Source: CAZJZH01 sp964550465 (lineage in GTDB: Bacteria; Patescibacteriota; Patescibacteriia; JACRDY01). From it: a stretch of 31,079 bases of DNA. The notes under the pieces were generated by a model. That model did no database searches. It saw only the letters and a program-made list of their open reading frames with translations, and was not told the DNA's origin. This document shows, one piece after another, positions 21,040-29,055 of the stretch. The position numbers and the translations under genes were made by a program. Where the stretch lies: NCBI GenBank assembly GCA_964550465.1, contig CAZJZH010000004.1:1-31079 (forward strand). The letters run 5' to 3'. Positions within the stretch are counted from its first letter, which is position 1. Each line of letters starts with the position of its first letter.

Positions 21040-23445
21040 TTAGCCGTCCAGGCGCTCGATCCAGTATCCATTGTCCTGGACCGACCGACACTCCTCGTAT
21101 TCCCAGAGGCCGGTGCCGGAAGACAAGTTGACCCAGCGACGATCTTCATCGTCACAGGTCGGATCATCCAATTCCACGTCCTCATCCTCGTTGAAGCAGA
21201 CATAGCAGTTCAACAAGGTGAAAGCGTTGGAAATCTTCATCTCCGTCTTGTCTCCCGCGAACCATGCGGCATTAGGCTGTACACCGTGATTGGGCACGAA
21301 GCAGAACATCCGCTTCTTGCCTTCGAGGTCATCACGGCGATACGCCTTAGGCATGCCGTTTTCCAGCAGGCCGTAGACGTACTCATGCCCATTGTAGTGC
21401 TGCATCGGCCACTGGAACGTCACCGTGCCTTTGTCACCATTTTTCTCATACGAGTTGGCGATAAGGCCGGGGTTCCCCACGTACGGCGGCGGTTGCTCAC
21501 CGGTAGTGGTCGTCGTCGACGTGGTGGTCGGTACCGACGTGGTGGTCGAGGAGCTGGTAGAACTCGAAGACGTCGTGGTGGACGACGTCGAAGTCGAGCT
21601 CGACGTAGACGTACTGGTCGACGTCGACGGGTGAGTCGTCGACGTCGTGCTGGTGCTGGTGGAAGTCGACGATGTGGTGGTCGTCGAGGTAGTGGTTGTG
21701 GTCGTGGTGGTCGTCGTTGTCGTCGTACCACCCGTGCCATTGACCACCACCATGCCTTGAGCCGTGGCGTAATAGGTCACGCCGTTCTGCTCGTAGCTGA
21801 TCACCAGCATCGGGTGCTTAGTTCCGGCGCTGGCGTACGCATGGACCGTGTTTTGCGTGTTGGCGATATTGCCGTCACCCACGAACCATTTGTATTCCAG
21901 GTCCTGGCACTGCTCGCCGTTGTAGCCACCGACGTAGTAGTACGGCGGGTACAGCGACGTGTCGAACATGTAGACCAGTTCATCGGTGTTGACCACCGAC
22001 GGCGTGATCTCGACCTGAGCCGTACCCACACAGGGGTACTTGTTCGGCGTCAGATCGATGTACGACCCCCCATGGCCCCGCTCATCGACCGCCCGCTCAC
22101 GCAAGACCAACCCGTCTTCGAAGACGCAGCTGGTCATGGTGGCCCAGCCGCCATTGGGTTGGATCAGGTAGACGGCGTCGTAGCCGTCCTGAATGTTGAC
22201 CCACAGCTCTTCCAAGCCCAGGTCGGCATTCAGCGGCAGACGCTTGTCACCACACGGAGCGGTGTCCGGGTCCTCGCAGGTGAACAGTGCCACGGCCAGC
22301 GGCGCATCCACACCTTCTTCCATGTCGATGTAGAGCTTATCGGGCTGGTTACCACTGCCCTCCACCACGTAGATGCGGCAGCTGACCGGCTCGTAGGGCT
22401 CCAGACAAGCATTTTCGGACTCGGAGCATTCCAGTCCCGTGCCTTCACACGGATCACCATCATGCTCGCAAGCCCCGGCGTCGCAGAAATCGCCGCCGTT
22501 GCAGAACAGGCCGTCGTCGCAGGACGTGCCGTTGGACTTGGGAGTCCAGGCCGTATCGCTGACCAACGGTTGACACTCGAGGCAGGGATTGGCCGGGTTA
22601 TCGGTACCGGCCGCGTAGCAGACGTCGCCGATCTGGCAGCCGCTGCACGTGACGTCTTCGATGCACTGGTTGATTTCCTCAACACAGCTGAAGCCGTCGT
22701 CGCAGGGCGTGCCGTCATGGACGACACAGGCACCGGCGCGGCACGAGTCCTCGCCGTTGCAGAACAAGCCGTCGTCGCAGGCGCTGCCGTTGACAGCCGT
22801 GCTCCAGGCGTTATCCGCCTTGGCCGGCTTGCAGACCAGACAATCGTTTTCCGGATTGCGGTCGCCGGAGTCGTAGCAAACGCCGCCGATCAAACAGCCG
22901 TCGATGCAGCCGTCGTCGTCGACGCACATGTCTTCCGACTCGTCACACAACAAACCGTCGCCGCAGGGGTCACCTTCGTGATCGATGCAGGCGCCGGCCT
23001 GGCAGTAGTCCAAGCCGTTGCAGAAGCGGTCGTCGTCGCAGGCAGTGCCGTTGGCGCGCGGCGACCAGTCGTCGGGATCAGCCGCGGCGTCGCAGGCTTG
23101 GCACGAATTGTCCGGGTTTTCCGACCCGTCTTCGAAACAAACGCTACCGATCTGGCAGCCGTCGCACGAAGACGTATCGTCGTCACCGGTGTCGTCATCG
23201 GCCGAGTCATCGTCGGACGTATCGTCGTCCGCTGAGTCGTCGTCATCCGCCGAATCGTCATCGTCCGCCGAATCGTCATCGTCCGCCGAATCGTCATCGT
23301 CCGCCGAATCGTCATCGTCATCGGTGACGGCGGCGGTGATCGACCCGTCGTCGGTTTCACCTTCCTCGTCCGGCGTGCAGCCGATCGAGAAGGTGAACAT
23401 CACGGCCAGCACCATGGCCAGCCACAAATTCGTCATCTTACGCAT
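21040..23445 (-). CDS. Cys-rich repeat lipoprotein with Asp/Ser and Thr/Ser linkers, foreign-looking
   Basis: 801 residues. A lipobox FSIGC (C23) is followed by a DDDDSAD tandem linker (about 40-90). Three Cys-rich modules of about 85 residues (92-345) repeat CQIGxVCY..G..NP.N.C..C and NGxxCDDGLFCNGxDxCxAGAC, a style known from Myxococcota and related diderms. A beta region with a PKD-like VGDGNIANTQNTVHAYASAG (around 515) leads to a Thr/Ser linker (around 570-640) and a C-terminal domain of about 150 residues. The SD AAGGAGG lies 8 nt before the ATG. GC and codon use differ sharply from neighbours. Surface display is likely; the function is unknown. Confidence 0.85.
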   Translation of the reverse strand: MRKMTNLWLAMVLAVMFTFSIGCTPDEEGETDDGSITAAVTDDDDDSADDDDSADDDDSADDDDSADDDDSADDDTSDDDSADDDTGDDDTSSCDGCQIGSVCFEDGSENPDNSCQACDAAADPDDWSPRANGTACDDDRFCNGLDYCQAGACIDHEGDPCGDGLLCDESEDMCVDDDGCIDGCLIGGVCYDSGDRNPENDCLVCKPAKADNAWSTAVNGSACDDGLFCNGEDSCRAGACVVHDGTPCDDGFSCVEEINQCIEDVTCSGCQIGDVCYAAGTDNPANPCLECQPLVSDTAWTPKSNGTSCDDGLFCNGGDFCDAGACEHDGDPCEGTGLECSESENACLEPYEPVSCRIYVVEGSGNQPDKLYIDMEEGVDAPLAVALFTCEDPDTAPCGDKRLPLNADLGLEELWVNIQDGYDAVYLIQPNGGWATMTSCVFEDGLVLRERAVDERGHGGSYIDLTPNKYPCVGTAQVEITPSVVNTDELVYMFDTSLYPPYYYVGGYNGEQCQDLEYKWFVGDGNIANTQNTVHAYASAGTKHPMLVISYEQNGVTYYATAQGMVVVNGTGGTTTTTTTTTTTTTSTTTTSSTSTSTSTTSTTHPSTSTSTSTSSSTSTSSTTTSSSSTSSSTTTSVPTTTSTTTTTGEQPPPYVGNPGLIANSYEKNGDKGTVTFQWPMQHYNGHEYVYGLLENGMPKAYRRDDLEGKKRMFCFVPNHGVQPNAAWFAGDKTEMKISNAFTLLNCYVCFNEDEDVELDDPTCDDEDRRWVNLSSGTGLWEYEECRSVQDNGYWIERLDG
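21500..21725. repeat. Low-complexity Thr/Ser-codon tract
   Basis: GTCGTCGAC-type triplets encode the Thr/Ser linker of the lipoprotein. The tract also opens long arginine-rich and valine-rich frames on other frames, which are artefacts. Confidence 0.8.
23247..23318. repeat. Four perfect 18-bp tandem repeats (Asp/Ser linker)
   Basis: The unit CCGCCGAATCGTCATCGT is repeated four times without a mismatch (23247, 23265, 23283, 23301), encoding the DDDDSA linker unit. Identity at synonymous positions indicates recent expansion and likely copy-number variation. Confidence 0.95.
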
Positions 23446-23457
23446 TTCGAATCCTCC
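23446..23457 (-). promoter_or_regulatory. Strong SD of the Cys-rich lipoprotein gene
   Basis: AAGGAGGATTCGAA precedes the ATG. The barrel gene has nearly the same site (AAGGAGGATACG). These differ from the SD-poor starts of most neighbouring genes. Confidence 0.8.
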
Positions 23458-23504
23458 TTGCCCCTAATGGAGCGGTTTTCGCTGTAGCTGTATTGATTGC
23501 GTAA

Positions 23505-23524
23505 GGTGGAGGCGAGCCTCCACC
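23505..23524 (-). terminator. Hairpin after the beta-barrel gene, no T-run
   Basis: GGTGGAGGC/GCCTCCACC are perfect 9-base complements with 2 bases between them, 12 bp past the stop at 23536. No T-tract follows, so termination is uncertain and read-through to the lipoprotein gene is possible. Confidence 0.4.
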
Positions 23525-23535
23525 CAAAGAAACTC

Positions 23536-24702
23536 TTACCAGATAATTTCCAGACCCCCGATCAACGCGGCTCCGTAGCCCCATTTGACGTCAGAGATGC
23601 CTGGGTACTGTTGGAACCAGTGGATCGGCAGGCCAAGCTTGCCGTAGGGCCGCAGGCCGAGTTGGCTCGTCAGCGCTAGTTCGTATCCCACTCCCACATG
23701 AGGGGCGGTCAACATACCTTGCGACGAATCCCACTCGTCATTCGGGCGCAGGCCGGCAAATTGACTGCCGAGCAAGACCAGAAAGCCGCTGTCCCACTGG
23801 TAGCCTAACTCACCTAGAGCTCGGAAGCCCCAGAAGTTGTGCTGGCCAGTGTCCCGCGTTACCGCGGGGTCGGTGGTGGTGATATGAGCAACACCCACAC
23901 CTAGCGCAACACGCAACAAGATACCGGAGGGGTGGACGAATTCAACCCCCAACAAGAAGTCGAGTGAATCCACATCATCCCCTTCCTCCAGTTGTTCTTG
24001 GTCGGCGTAGGTGGTGAATCGTTTCTCCTCTTGTGGGAGGGGGTAAGTGACATAGGTGTACTGCACATCAGCGAATAATCGCCACATGCTGCCACCTGCG
24101 CCACCCCCTTCGGCACCTTCACCCGGACGACCATCTTTGGGATGCGGCCAAGCGGATAGAACTTCATCCGGATTGTCCGGATTATAGATTTCCGTCCAAG
24201 CCCACTTCCCTTTAGTGGGATCTTCGGGATCGACGGGTCGCTGCACCGTTCGGGCTGTGACTTTCTTGGGCGGCGGACTTTCACCGGGGTAGATCCGCAT
24301 GATCATACCACCAGCCATCCAGGATTGGGCGCCAGCCCATTTCATCCGGGATACGTCCCAGCCCTTACGGGATAGCTCTTGCTCCATCCAGGCGCGGCGG
24401 AGTTTCTCCACTCGCTGAATTTGCACAGGAGTCGGGCACCGTTTCAGCGAAGAGCCTTCGGTGCTATAGCCAGCGCCGTAGATCCACTGTTCTGGTTGCC
24501 CGTGCGCGGCAGGGTTGTAGATGGGAATATCCTGTCGCATGACCTCCGTCCAAGCGGCATAGTCATCCGCACAGGTATGGTCCGGTCGAAAGGTGACCGT
24601 GTAATAGGCTTGTGCGGAATTGACTTCCGTGGCCCACACTGTCGTCGCCGTCATCATCGCCACCATGGCGCTGATGATCAGATACATCATCATCCGTTTC
24701 AT
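23536..24702 (-). CDS. Probable outer-membrane beta-barrel protein, foreign-looking
   Basis: 388 residues. A signal peptide (1-24, ending TTVWA) is followed by a Trp/Tyr-rich globular part (25-190) and a Gly-rich hinge (about 195-205, EGGGAGG). The C-terminal 180 residues show alternating amphipathic strands (MWRLFADVQYTYVTY, LDFLLGVEFVHPSGILLRV, GELGYQWDSGFLVLLGSQF, APHVGVGYELAL) and the chain ends in IIW, an aromatic terminus typical of outer-membrane barrels. Such a protein has no place in a monoderm envelope. The SD and base composition match the downstream lipoprotein gene, so both came in together. Barrel topology is inferred from strand pattern only. Confidence 0.65.
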   Translation of the reverse strand: MKRMMMYLIISAMVAMMTATTVWATEVNSAQAYYTVTFRPDHTCADDYAAWTEVMRQDIPIYNPAAHGQPEQWIYGAGYSTEGSSLKRCPTPVQIQRVEKLRRAWMEQELSRKGWDVSRMKWAGAQSWMAGGMIMRIYPGESPPPKKVTARTVQRPVDPEDPTKGKWAWTEIYNPDNPDEVLSAWPHPKDGRPGEGAEGGGAGGSMWRLFADVQYTYVTYPLPQEEKRFTTYADQEQLEEGDDVDSLDFLLGVEFVHPSGILLRVALGVGVAHITTTDPAVTRDTGQHNFWGFRALGELGYQWDSGFLVLLGSQFAGLRPNDEWDSSQGMLTAPHVGVGYELALTSQLGLRPYGKLGLPIHWFQQYPGISDVKWGYGAALIGGLEIIW

Positions 24703-24800
24703 CGTATCCTCCTTCAGGCCAAGCCTGACGATGTTGTATGTTTCTTTTTTCAGTTTTCAAACTGCGAGTGCGTTCACACTATTGTGTACGGCACTGATGA

Positions 24801-24828
24801 TTGCCACACTTGTATCTCAGTGTGGCAA
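24801..24828 (-). terminator. Hairpin after the wzz-like gene
   Basis: A perfect 10-bp stem TTGCCACACT/AGTGTGGCAA with an 8-nt loop, 13 bp past the stop at 24841; no T-run. It may end the wzz transcript and marks the right border region of the cassette. The remaining 24703-24800 shows no gene and no clear promoter. Confidence 0.5.
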
Positions 24829-24840
24829 AGCATCAATTCC

Positions 24841-25602
24841 TTACGCGGTCCGTGGATCGTCGTCAAAGAATGAATCGTTAAAGAAGTTGTCCGGTACTGG
24901 TTCAGTCATCTCAGCTGCGGCTGCTGCTACCTGGACCGGTACCGCCGCCACTACTGGCTCAGCTGCCTGGACGGCAATCTGCTGCTCCAGTCGTTCAGTC
25001 CGGTATGGTGCTACAAACAAGACGTAGCCGATACTGATCAATAGACCAAGGACAATAGCCGCGCCAATATTCAAGAAAATATTGGGCTGGACAAATGACC
25101 GTGAGGTCACCGGACCATCAACCTGACTGACGGTCACAAACGGTGAACCGGTGTAGGTTTCGGTATTAGCTACCAGCGTGCCGGCGATCTGATCAGCGAT
25201 GGCTACCGCCTGATTCTTGTCAGTATGGTAGACATCAATCTTCAACAGACCGGTCTCTGGCACTGGGGTGACGCTGACCGTCTTGGCCCACTGCTTCTTC
25301 AGCTCTTCAGCGTCAGTAGCAAAGATGCCGGCATTAACGGTCCGATCAGCCAAGACTTCATTGATAAACGAAGTGGTCTGAACAATATGGACCAAGCTGG
25401 CGTTAATCTTTTCTGCTGAGCGAATAGCCGAATAGCTATCGCGACCAAATTGCTCTTCACTCACCAGCAACTGAACACTCGAACGAAATTTCTTGGGCTG
25501 CAGCGCGGTAATAACAGTACTAATCAGTACCACCACCAACACCACTGCGACGATGGTGCGCAGGTGCGAACGGAAGAGCTGGTTATAGTTAATTGTTTCC
25601 AT
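24841..25602 (-). CDS. Wzz-like polysaccharide chain-length regulator
   Basis: 253 residues with the Wzz layout: first membrane helix (about 16-36, TIVAVVLVVVLISTVITAL) followed by PKKFRSSVQLLVSEE, a helical outside domain (50-165), then a Pro-containing second helix (about 172-200, QPNIFLNIGAAIVLGLLISI). An unusually long cytosolic tail (200-253) is rich in Ala/Val and ends acidic (NDSFFDDDPRTA). No Walker motifs, so it is not a fused BY-kinase. It probably controls glycan length together with the Wzy-like protein, from which it is now separated by the GC-rich cassette. It has its own strong promoter and a 115-nt leader. Confidence 0.82.
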   Translation of the reverse strand: METINYNQLFRSHLRTIVAVVLVVVLISTVITALQPKKFRSSVQLLVSEEQFGRDSYSAIRSAEKINASLVHIVQTTSFINEVLADRTVNAGIFATDAEELKKQWAKTVSVTPVPETGLLKIDVYHTDKNQAVAIADQIAGTLVANTETYTGSPFVTVSQVDGPVTSRSFVQPNIFLNIGAAIVLGLLISIGYVLFVAPYRTERLEQQIAVQAAEPVVAAVPVQVAAAAAEMTEPVPDNFFNDSFFDDDPRTA

Positions 25603-25641
25603 AGTATAAGCTCAAAGCTCAAATAATTTCGCTCGAGACTG

Positions 25642-25700
25642 GGTAAATAGCCGACCTTTTGTATTAAATTAAGCCAAATTTTGGCCTATCGCTATTTGCC
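25642..25700 (-). promoter_or_regulatory. Folded leader of the wzz-like gene
   Basis: GGCAAATAGC (25691-25700 on the minus strand) pairs with GCTATTTACC (25642-25651) in 9 of 10 positions. It encloses a GCCAAAATTTGGC palindrome. A GAGCTT direct repeat follows close to the ATG. It could modulate translation; no SD is visible. Confidence 0.4.
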
Positions 25701-25727
25701 TGGTATCTGTCTAAAGCGTAATAGATG

Positions 25728-25756
25728 ATACTAGCACATTTTGTTTTTTGTGTCAA
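25728..25756 (-). promoter_or_regulatory. Promoter of the wzz-like gene
   Basis: Minus strand: consensus TTGACA (25751-25756), 17-bp spacer ending in TGC, TAGTAT (25728-25733). Confidence 0.8.
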
Positions 25757-25773
25757 TAGCTATCCACAACCAA

Positions 25774-25797
25774 AAAAGCCCCGCTTTTGGGGCTTTT
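25774..25797 (-). terminator. Rho-independent terminator of the five-gene envelope operon
   Basis: Stem AAAAGCCCC/GGGGCTTTT with a 6-nt loop; minus-strand T-run of six. It lies 23 bp past the stop at 25820. Confidence 0.9.
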
Positions 25798-25819
25798 CCT
25801 GAACAGGTTGAATGACTGC

Positions 25820-27052
25820 TTATTGAGCGGTAATCGGTAGTGATAGTTGTAATTCCTCACCATCACGCCAAACAGTCAGGCTGACTGTTTTACCAATATC
25901 ATAGGTTTGCAGTAAGTTGGTCAGGGTAGCGGCACCACGCACCTCATCGCTCTCCACTCGAGTGATGACATCGCCTGCTGCTAGGCCGGCTTGAGCGGCT
26001 GTACCAGTTGGCAGCAAGCCCGTGCCAAGCCGAGCGTTTTGATAGACCAAGGCCCCAAAGCGCTGCTGCTGATAGGCATACTCTTCACCCGGCACCGTCA
26101 CTAATTGATCAAGCATCAAGTAATCAACCCCAAAGGTTGAACGAATAATTTCTCCTGCAGCCGAAGCCTGACTAAACTGTCGCGCAAACCACTGGGCTGG
26201 AATCACCACCCGTTCACCAGCTGTGACCGTTACTAGTCCGACCACCTCCCCACCAGGGGTGATAACCGGTTCACCGACAACTGTTTGATCAAGCTGGCTA
26301 ACCAGTCGGTAGTAGTCATCCAATGATTCGGTCGAGTAGATATTTTGCTGCAAAGCAGTTGGTCGGTACAACACATCAGCCACTGCTGTGGTCTCCAGAC
26401 TGCCATCACGATTCAATACCGCTACTGTCTGGCCAACAGTCGTGGCGGCGTCACGCACCAATCGAACAACCGGCAAATTATCAGCGGCGATTTTGACAAA
26501 CTGCACGCCAGCCATGGTATCTTCCACTACCGCTTCCACTACAAATTGTCGGCCATCAGCCGTCACCGCGATAGAACGCGCCGGCACCAATGACACGCCA
26601 GCAGTTGTCACTATCCAGCCATCACGCGTCAGCACTGTGCCACGACCAATCTGATTGTCGGCCGCGTAGCTGCTGGCTAGCGGATCATCTGTAGCTGTCT
26701 TGGCCGCCGCAAAAAAGCCGACCGTACCTTGACGAATATTGTTCAAGACAGACCCGGCCACTACTTGGCTAGCAGTCTGCAGGCTGGCTGATTGATCACT
26801 GCGGCGAATGACAATCTCAAACGGTTGGTCAGCGTCTGTGTCAGAAATAAACTGGTACTGCGACAGCAGCTGGTAAAAACTATTGTTTAAATCAGCTAAC
26901 TGTTGGTCAGCAATGGCATAGCTGAGGATAAAGTGTCGGGCGAATAACTCCCCCACCACGCCGGCCGCAAAGCCGAGCAACGCCACCACAATCAGCAACG
27001 GCGCTATCCAGCGTTGACGGACTGAGGTAGTAAATTTTTTAAACATATTCAT
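25820..27052 (-). CDS. HtrA-like pseudoprotease with C-terminal PDZ domain
   Basis: 410 residues: a membrane helix (about 15-36), a helical stretch, a trypsin-like double beta-barrel (about 100-290) and a PDZ domain (about 325-405, with LLPTGTAAQAGLAAGDVITR). The HtrA scaffold is readable: GRGTVLTRDGWIVTTAGV, EDTMAGVQFVKI and TVVGEPVITPGGEVVGL. All three catalytic positions are replaced: His by G152, Asp by G182, Ser by V259. It is therefore likely a peptide-binding scaffold or sensor outside the membrane, not a protease. It is last of five co-oriented genes with gaps of 3-12 nt. Triad placement is by hand alignment. Confidence 0.85.
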   Translation of the reverse strand: MNMFKKFTTSVRQRWIAPLLIVVALLGFAAGVVGELFARHFILSYAIADQQLADLNNSFYQLLSQYQFISDTDADQPFEIVIRRSDQSASLQTASQVVAGSVLNNIRQGTVGFFAAAKTATDDPLASSYAADNQIGRGTVLTRDGWIVTTAGVSLVPARSIAVTADGRQFVVEAVVEDTMAGVQFVKIAADNLPVVRLVRDAATTVGQTVAVLNRDGSLETTAVADVLYRPTALQQNIYSTESLDDYYRLVSQLDQTVVGEPVITPGGEVVGLVTVTAGERVVIPAQWFARQFSQASAAGEIIRSTFGVDYLMLDQLVTVPGEEYAYQQQRFGALVYQNARLGTGLLPTGTAAQAGLAAGDVITRVESDEVRGAATLTNLLQTYDIGKTVSLTVWRDGEELQLSLPITAQ

Positions 27053-27060
27053 TCAATATA

Positions 27061-27861
27061 TTACAGCCACTGGGCGGTGCCCAGAGCGAACGCTACTACC
27101 ATAGCAGCAATAACCACATACCGCCAGACCATGGTGTTGGTCAGCACGCCAATCAAATGATTACGGGCGATATTGATCATAACGTAGTAGCTAACCAAAA
27201 TCAGCAAGGCTTTGAGATAGTAGGTGTTTGGTAAAAAGACCAAGACCCAAAACAGTTCCAAATGCAACAAACTAATGATGACGATATACAGCCACCCCTT
27301 ACGCAAAGTAACCCCTGAGATCCACATCGTCTGGTAGGTCAGTAAGCCAATGACCAGTAAAAAAATAATGGCAATCAATCCAGCCGGCACGCGCAGAAAA
27401 GTAATAAAGCTGTAGGCCGTCGTTAACAATAGAAATAAACTGACACTGTTGATGTTGAGCGACAAAACCTCAAAGGACTGTGGTGGGTAGAGAGCGGCTC
27501 GATAGAAGCGGTCAAACATGTTCTGGAGCAAAAACCACATCGCCACTACACCACCAATCACCACTACACGGCTCAGCGTTGGCGCTTCTAAAATTAACAA
27601 GAAGCTGACAATCGACAGACTGAAGACCAGCGGCGTGATGAGAAAACGCCAGAACTCTTGCCGGTGCAGCTGCTGTTGCACATCGCTGACCGCCACGTTC
27701 CGTAAAGTCACATACCAGACTGCTGCTGCTACAATCACCACGGTAGCTACCAGCACCTCGATAGCAGCGTGCTGAGCGTTCAACCATACCCACCAGGCAA
27801 TACCTAGGGCGATGGGTGCGGCGATAACAGTGATGCGTTTGGGGCTAATCAGTGCGGCCAT
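27061..27861 (-). CDS. Polytopic membrane protein of unknown function (266 aa)
   Basis: About eight membrane helices cover nearly the whole length (for example VLVATVVIVAAAVWYVTLR, VFSLSIVSFLLILEAP, LFLLLTTAYSFITFLR, VIAAMVVAFALGTAQWL). Polar loops are short; no catalytic or transport motif is recognised. It lies 3 nt after the 236-aa gene and 8 nt before the HtrA-like gene in the operon, so it probably works with them in the envelope. Family unknown. Confidence 0.75.
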   Translation of the reverse strand: MAALISPKRITVIAAPIALGIAWWVWLNAQHAAIEVLVATVVIVAAAVWYVTLRNVAVSDVQQQLHRQEFWRFLITPLVFSLSIVSFLLILEAPTLSRVVVIGGVVAMWFLLQNMFDRFYRAALYPPQSFEVLSLNINSVSLFLLLTTAYSFITFLRVPAGLIAIIFLLVIGLLTYQTMWISGVTLRKGWLYIVIISLLHLELFWVLVFLPNTYYLKALLILVSYYVMINIARNHLIGVLTNTMVWRYVVIAAMVVAFALGTAQWL

Positions 27862-27864
27862 AGA

Positions 27865-28575
27865 TTACTGACGAATAGTAGCGGCTGCCGTGCCGGTGGT
27901 AAAGGTGACGTCACTGACCACCTGACTGATGTTTTCCAGAGCGCCGGTGTCATTAACTGAACGATCAACCAGCCAGGTAGTCCAGGTGGCAGGCACCGGC
28001 CAAGAGCTAATAATCAACTGTCGCGGCACTACCTGTAGCTGCTCATCATCACTAGGACTAATGGTACCTGTCAGCAGCAGGGTGGTTGGTCGTGGTTTGA
28101 GCAGGTCGGCGTAGAGTTCAAACTGGTTTGGTGTAAAGACTAACTGAGCGGTTGATACATCAATCATCTGACCCACCTGCTGATGAACCAGCGCGCTGGA
28201 GCGTAAAAACTCAGTCGCCTGCTGCTCGGTCACTGTCACTGTGCCGGTGGCTTGGTCAATCGGTGGTAAGGAAGCGGGCTGACCAAGGGTGGTGGTCACT
28301 ACCCGAGTTGGCTCAGCTGGTGGATACCACTGTTGGACAAAGGGCACTGCCACCAAGCCAGTCCGCCCGACAATGACCGCACCCCAACCAACCAGCACAA
28401 TCAGTCCCACTACAATAATCCAAGAACAGCCACAGCAACTAAAGATCGAGCGACGATGCACAACTACTTTTTTAGGTCGATGCTTTCTGACCTCTGCTCG
28501 AACGGCGTCGCGAAATTCTTTACTGGACGGCGCGCTGGCCGCCTCATCTTCTGCTGGGTACTCAAACCGGGCCAT
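27865..28575 (-). CDS. Single-pass membrane protein of unknown function (236 aa)
   Basis: A cytosolic head of about 45 residues, charged and basic near the membrane (VRKHRPKKVVVHRRS), leads to CCGC (around 47-50) just before one membrane helix (IIVVGLIVLVGWGAVIV). An outside beta-rich domain includes GTVTVTEQQATEFLRSSAL and LLLTGTISPSDDEQLQVVPR, a pattern like membrane-anchored lipid-binding-type domains, but no family is certain. The Cys cluster at the membrane edge might be acylated or bind metal. Third gene of the envelope operon. Confidence 0.72.
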   Translation of the reverse strand: MARFEYPAEDEAASAPSSKEFRDAVRAEVRKHRPKKVVVHRRSIFSCCGCSWIIVVGLIVLVGWGAVIVGRTGLVAVPFVQQWYPPAEPTRVVTTTLGQPASLPPIDQATGTVTVTEQQATEFLRSSALVHQQVGQMIDVSTAQLVFTPNQFELYADLLKPRPTTLLLTGTISPSDDEQLQVVPRQLIISSWPVPATWTTWLVDRSVNDTGALENISQVVSDVTFTTGTAAATIRQ

Positions 28576-28578
28576 AGA

Positions 28579-29043
28579 TTACTGAGTCAACCAAGGGTAC
28601 TGCTCGAGCAACGTAGCAAATTGCGCCTGAGCAGCGGCAAACTGTTCCGGATCACTAGTGGCCACTGAGCGCTCCAGGGCATCGAGGGCGATGGCTAGGT
28701 CAAGGTGCAGCTGGCGGTACTCTGCTGGCACCCATAGGTCTAACAATTGCCCCTTGATTGCTTGTAACTCCGTTTGCCAAAAAGCTTGGTCAACCACACT
28801 TAACTCAGCGGTGACCGGTGATTGGGCCTTGGCGGCAGTGACTCGGGCCATCAAATCAACCACAGCTGATTCATACTGACCAGCTTGAATCACCTGCTGC
28901 CCCGAACGAGCTGCATTGGGCGTTAAGATATCATCAGATTGCCAAATGCGCTGATGGTAGGCCACAAACAACAGCAAGATAGTGGTAGCCACAATCAGTA
29001 AAAGAATAAAGAGACCGGGTAGTGAAGCAAATCGTTTTGGCAT
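28579..29043 (-). CDS. Small membrane-anchored helical protein (154 aa)
   Basis: One N-terminal membrane helix (about 9-30, PGLFILLLIVATTILLLFVA) is followed by an all-helical outside domain rich in Ala/Gln/Leu (QAFWQTELQAIKGQLLDLWV, then HLDLAIALDALERSVA). No known motif. Encoded 12 nt after the AI-2E family gene and 3 nt before the 236-aa gene. It may be a periplasm-side partner in the envelope complex of this operon; that is inference. Confidence 0.7.
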   Translation of the reverse strand: MPKRFASLPGLFILLLIVATTILLLFVAYHQRIWQSDDILTPNAARSGQQVIQAGQYESAVVDLMARVTAAKAQSPVTAELSVVDQAFWQTELQAIKGQLLDLWVPAEYRQLHLDLAIALDALERSVATSDPEQFAAAQAQFATLLEQYPWLTQ

Positions 29044-29055
29044 AGCAATAAAACG

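Noticed and set aside
21286..23235. 649-residue open frame on the plus strand
   Set aside because: It is the antisense of the Cys-rich lipoprotein gene. Its Arg/Val/Ala bias comes from GC-rich repeats, and it has no SD, promoter or domain.
23247..23318. Possible CRISPR-like array
   Set aside because: The repeats are contiguous without spacers and lie in frame within a protein linker.
20987..24828. Transposon with terminal inverted repeats around the GC-rich cassette
   Set aside because: The hairpins at the two ends differ in sequence and fit gene 3' ends; no transposase or target duplication was found by eye.
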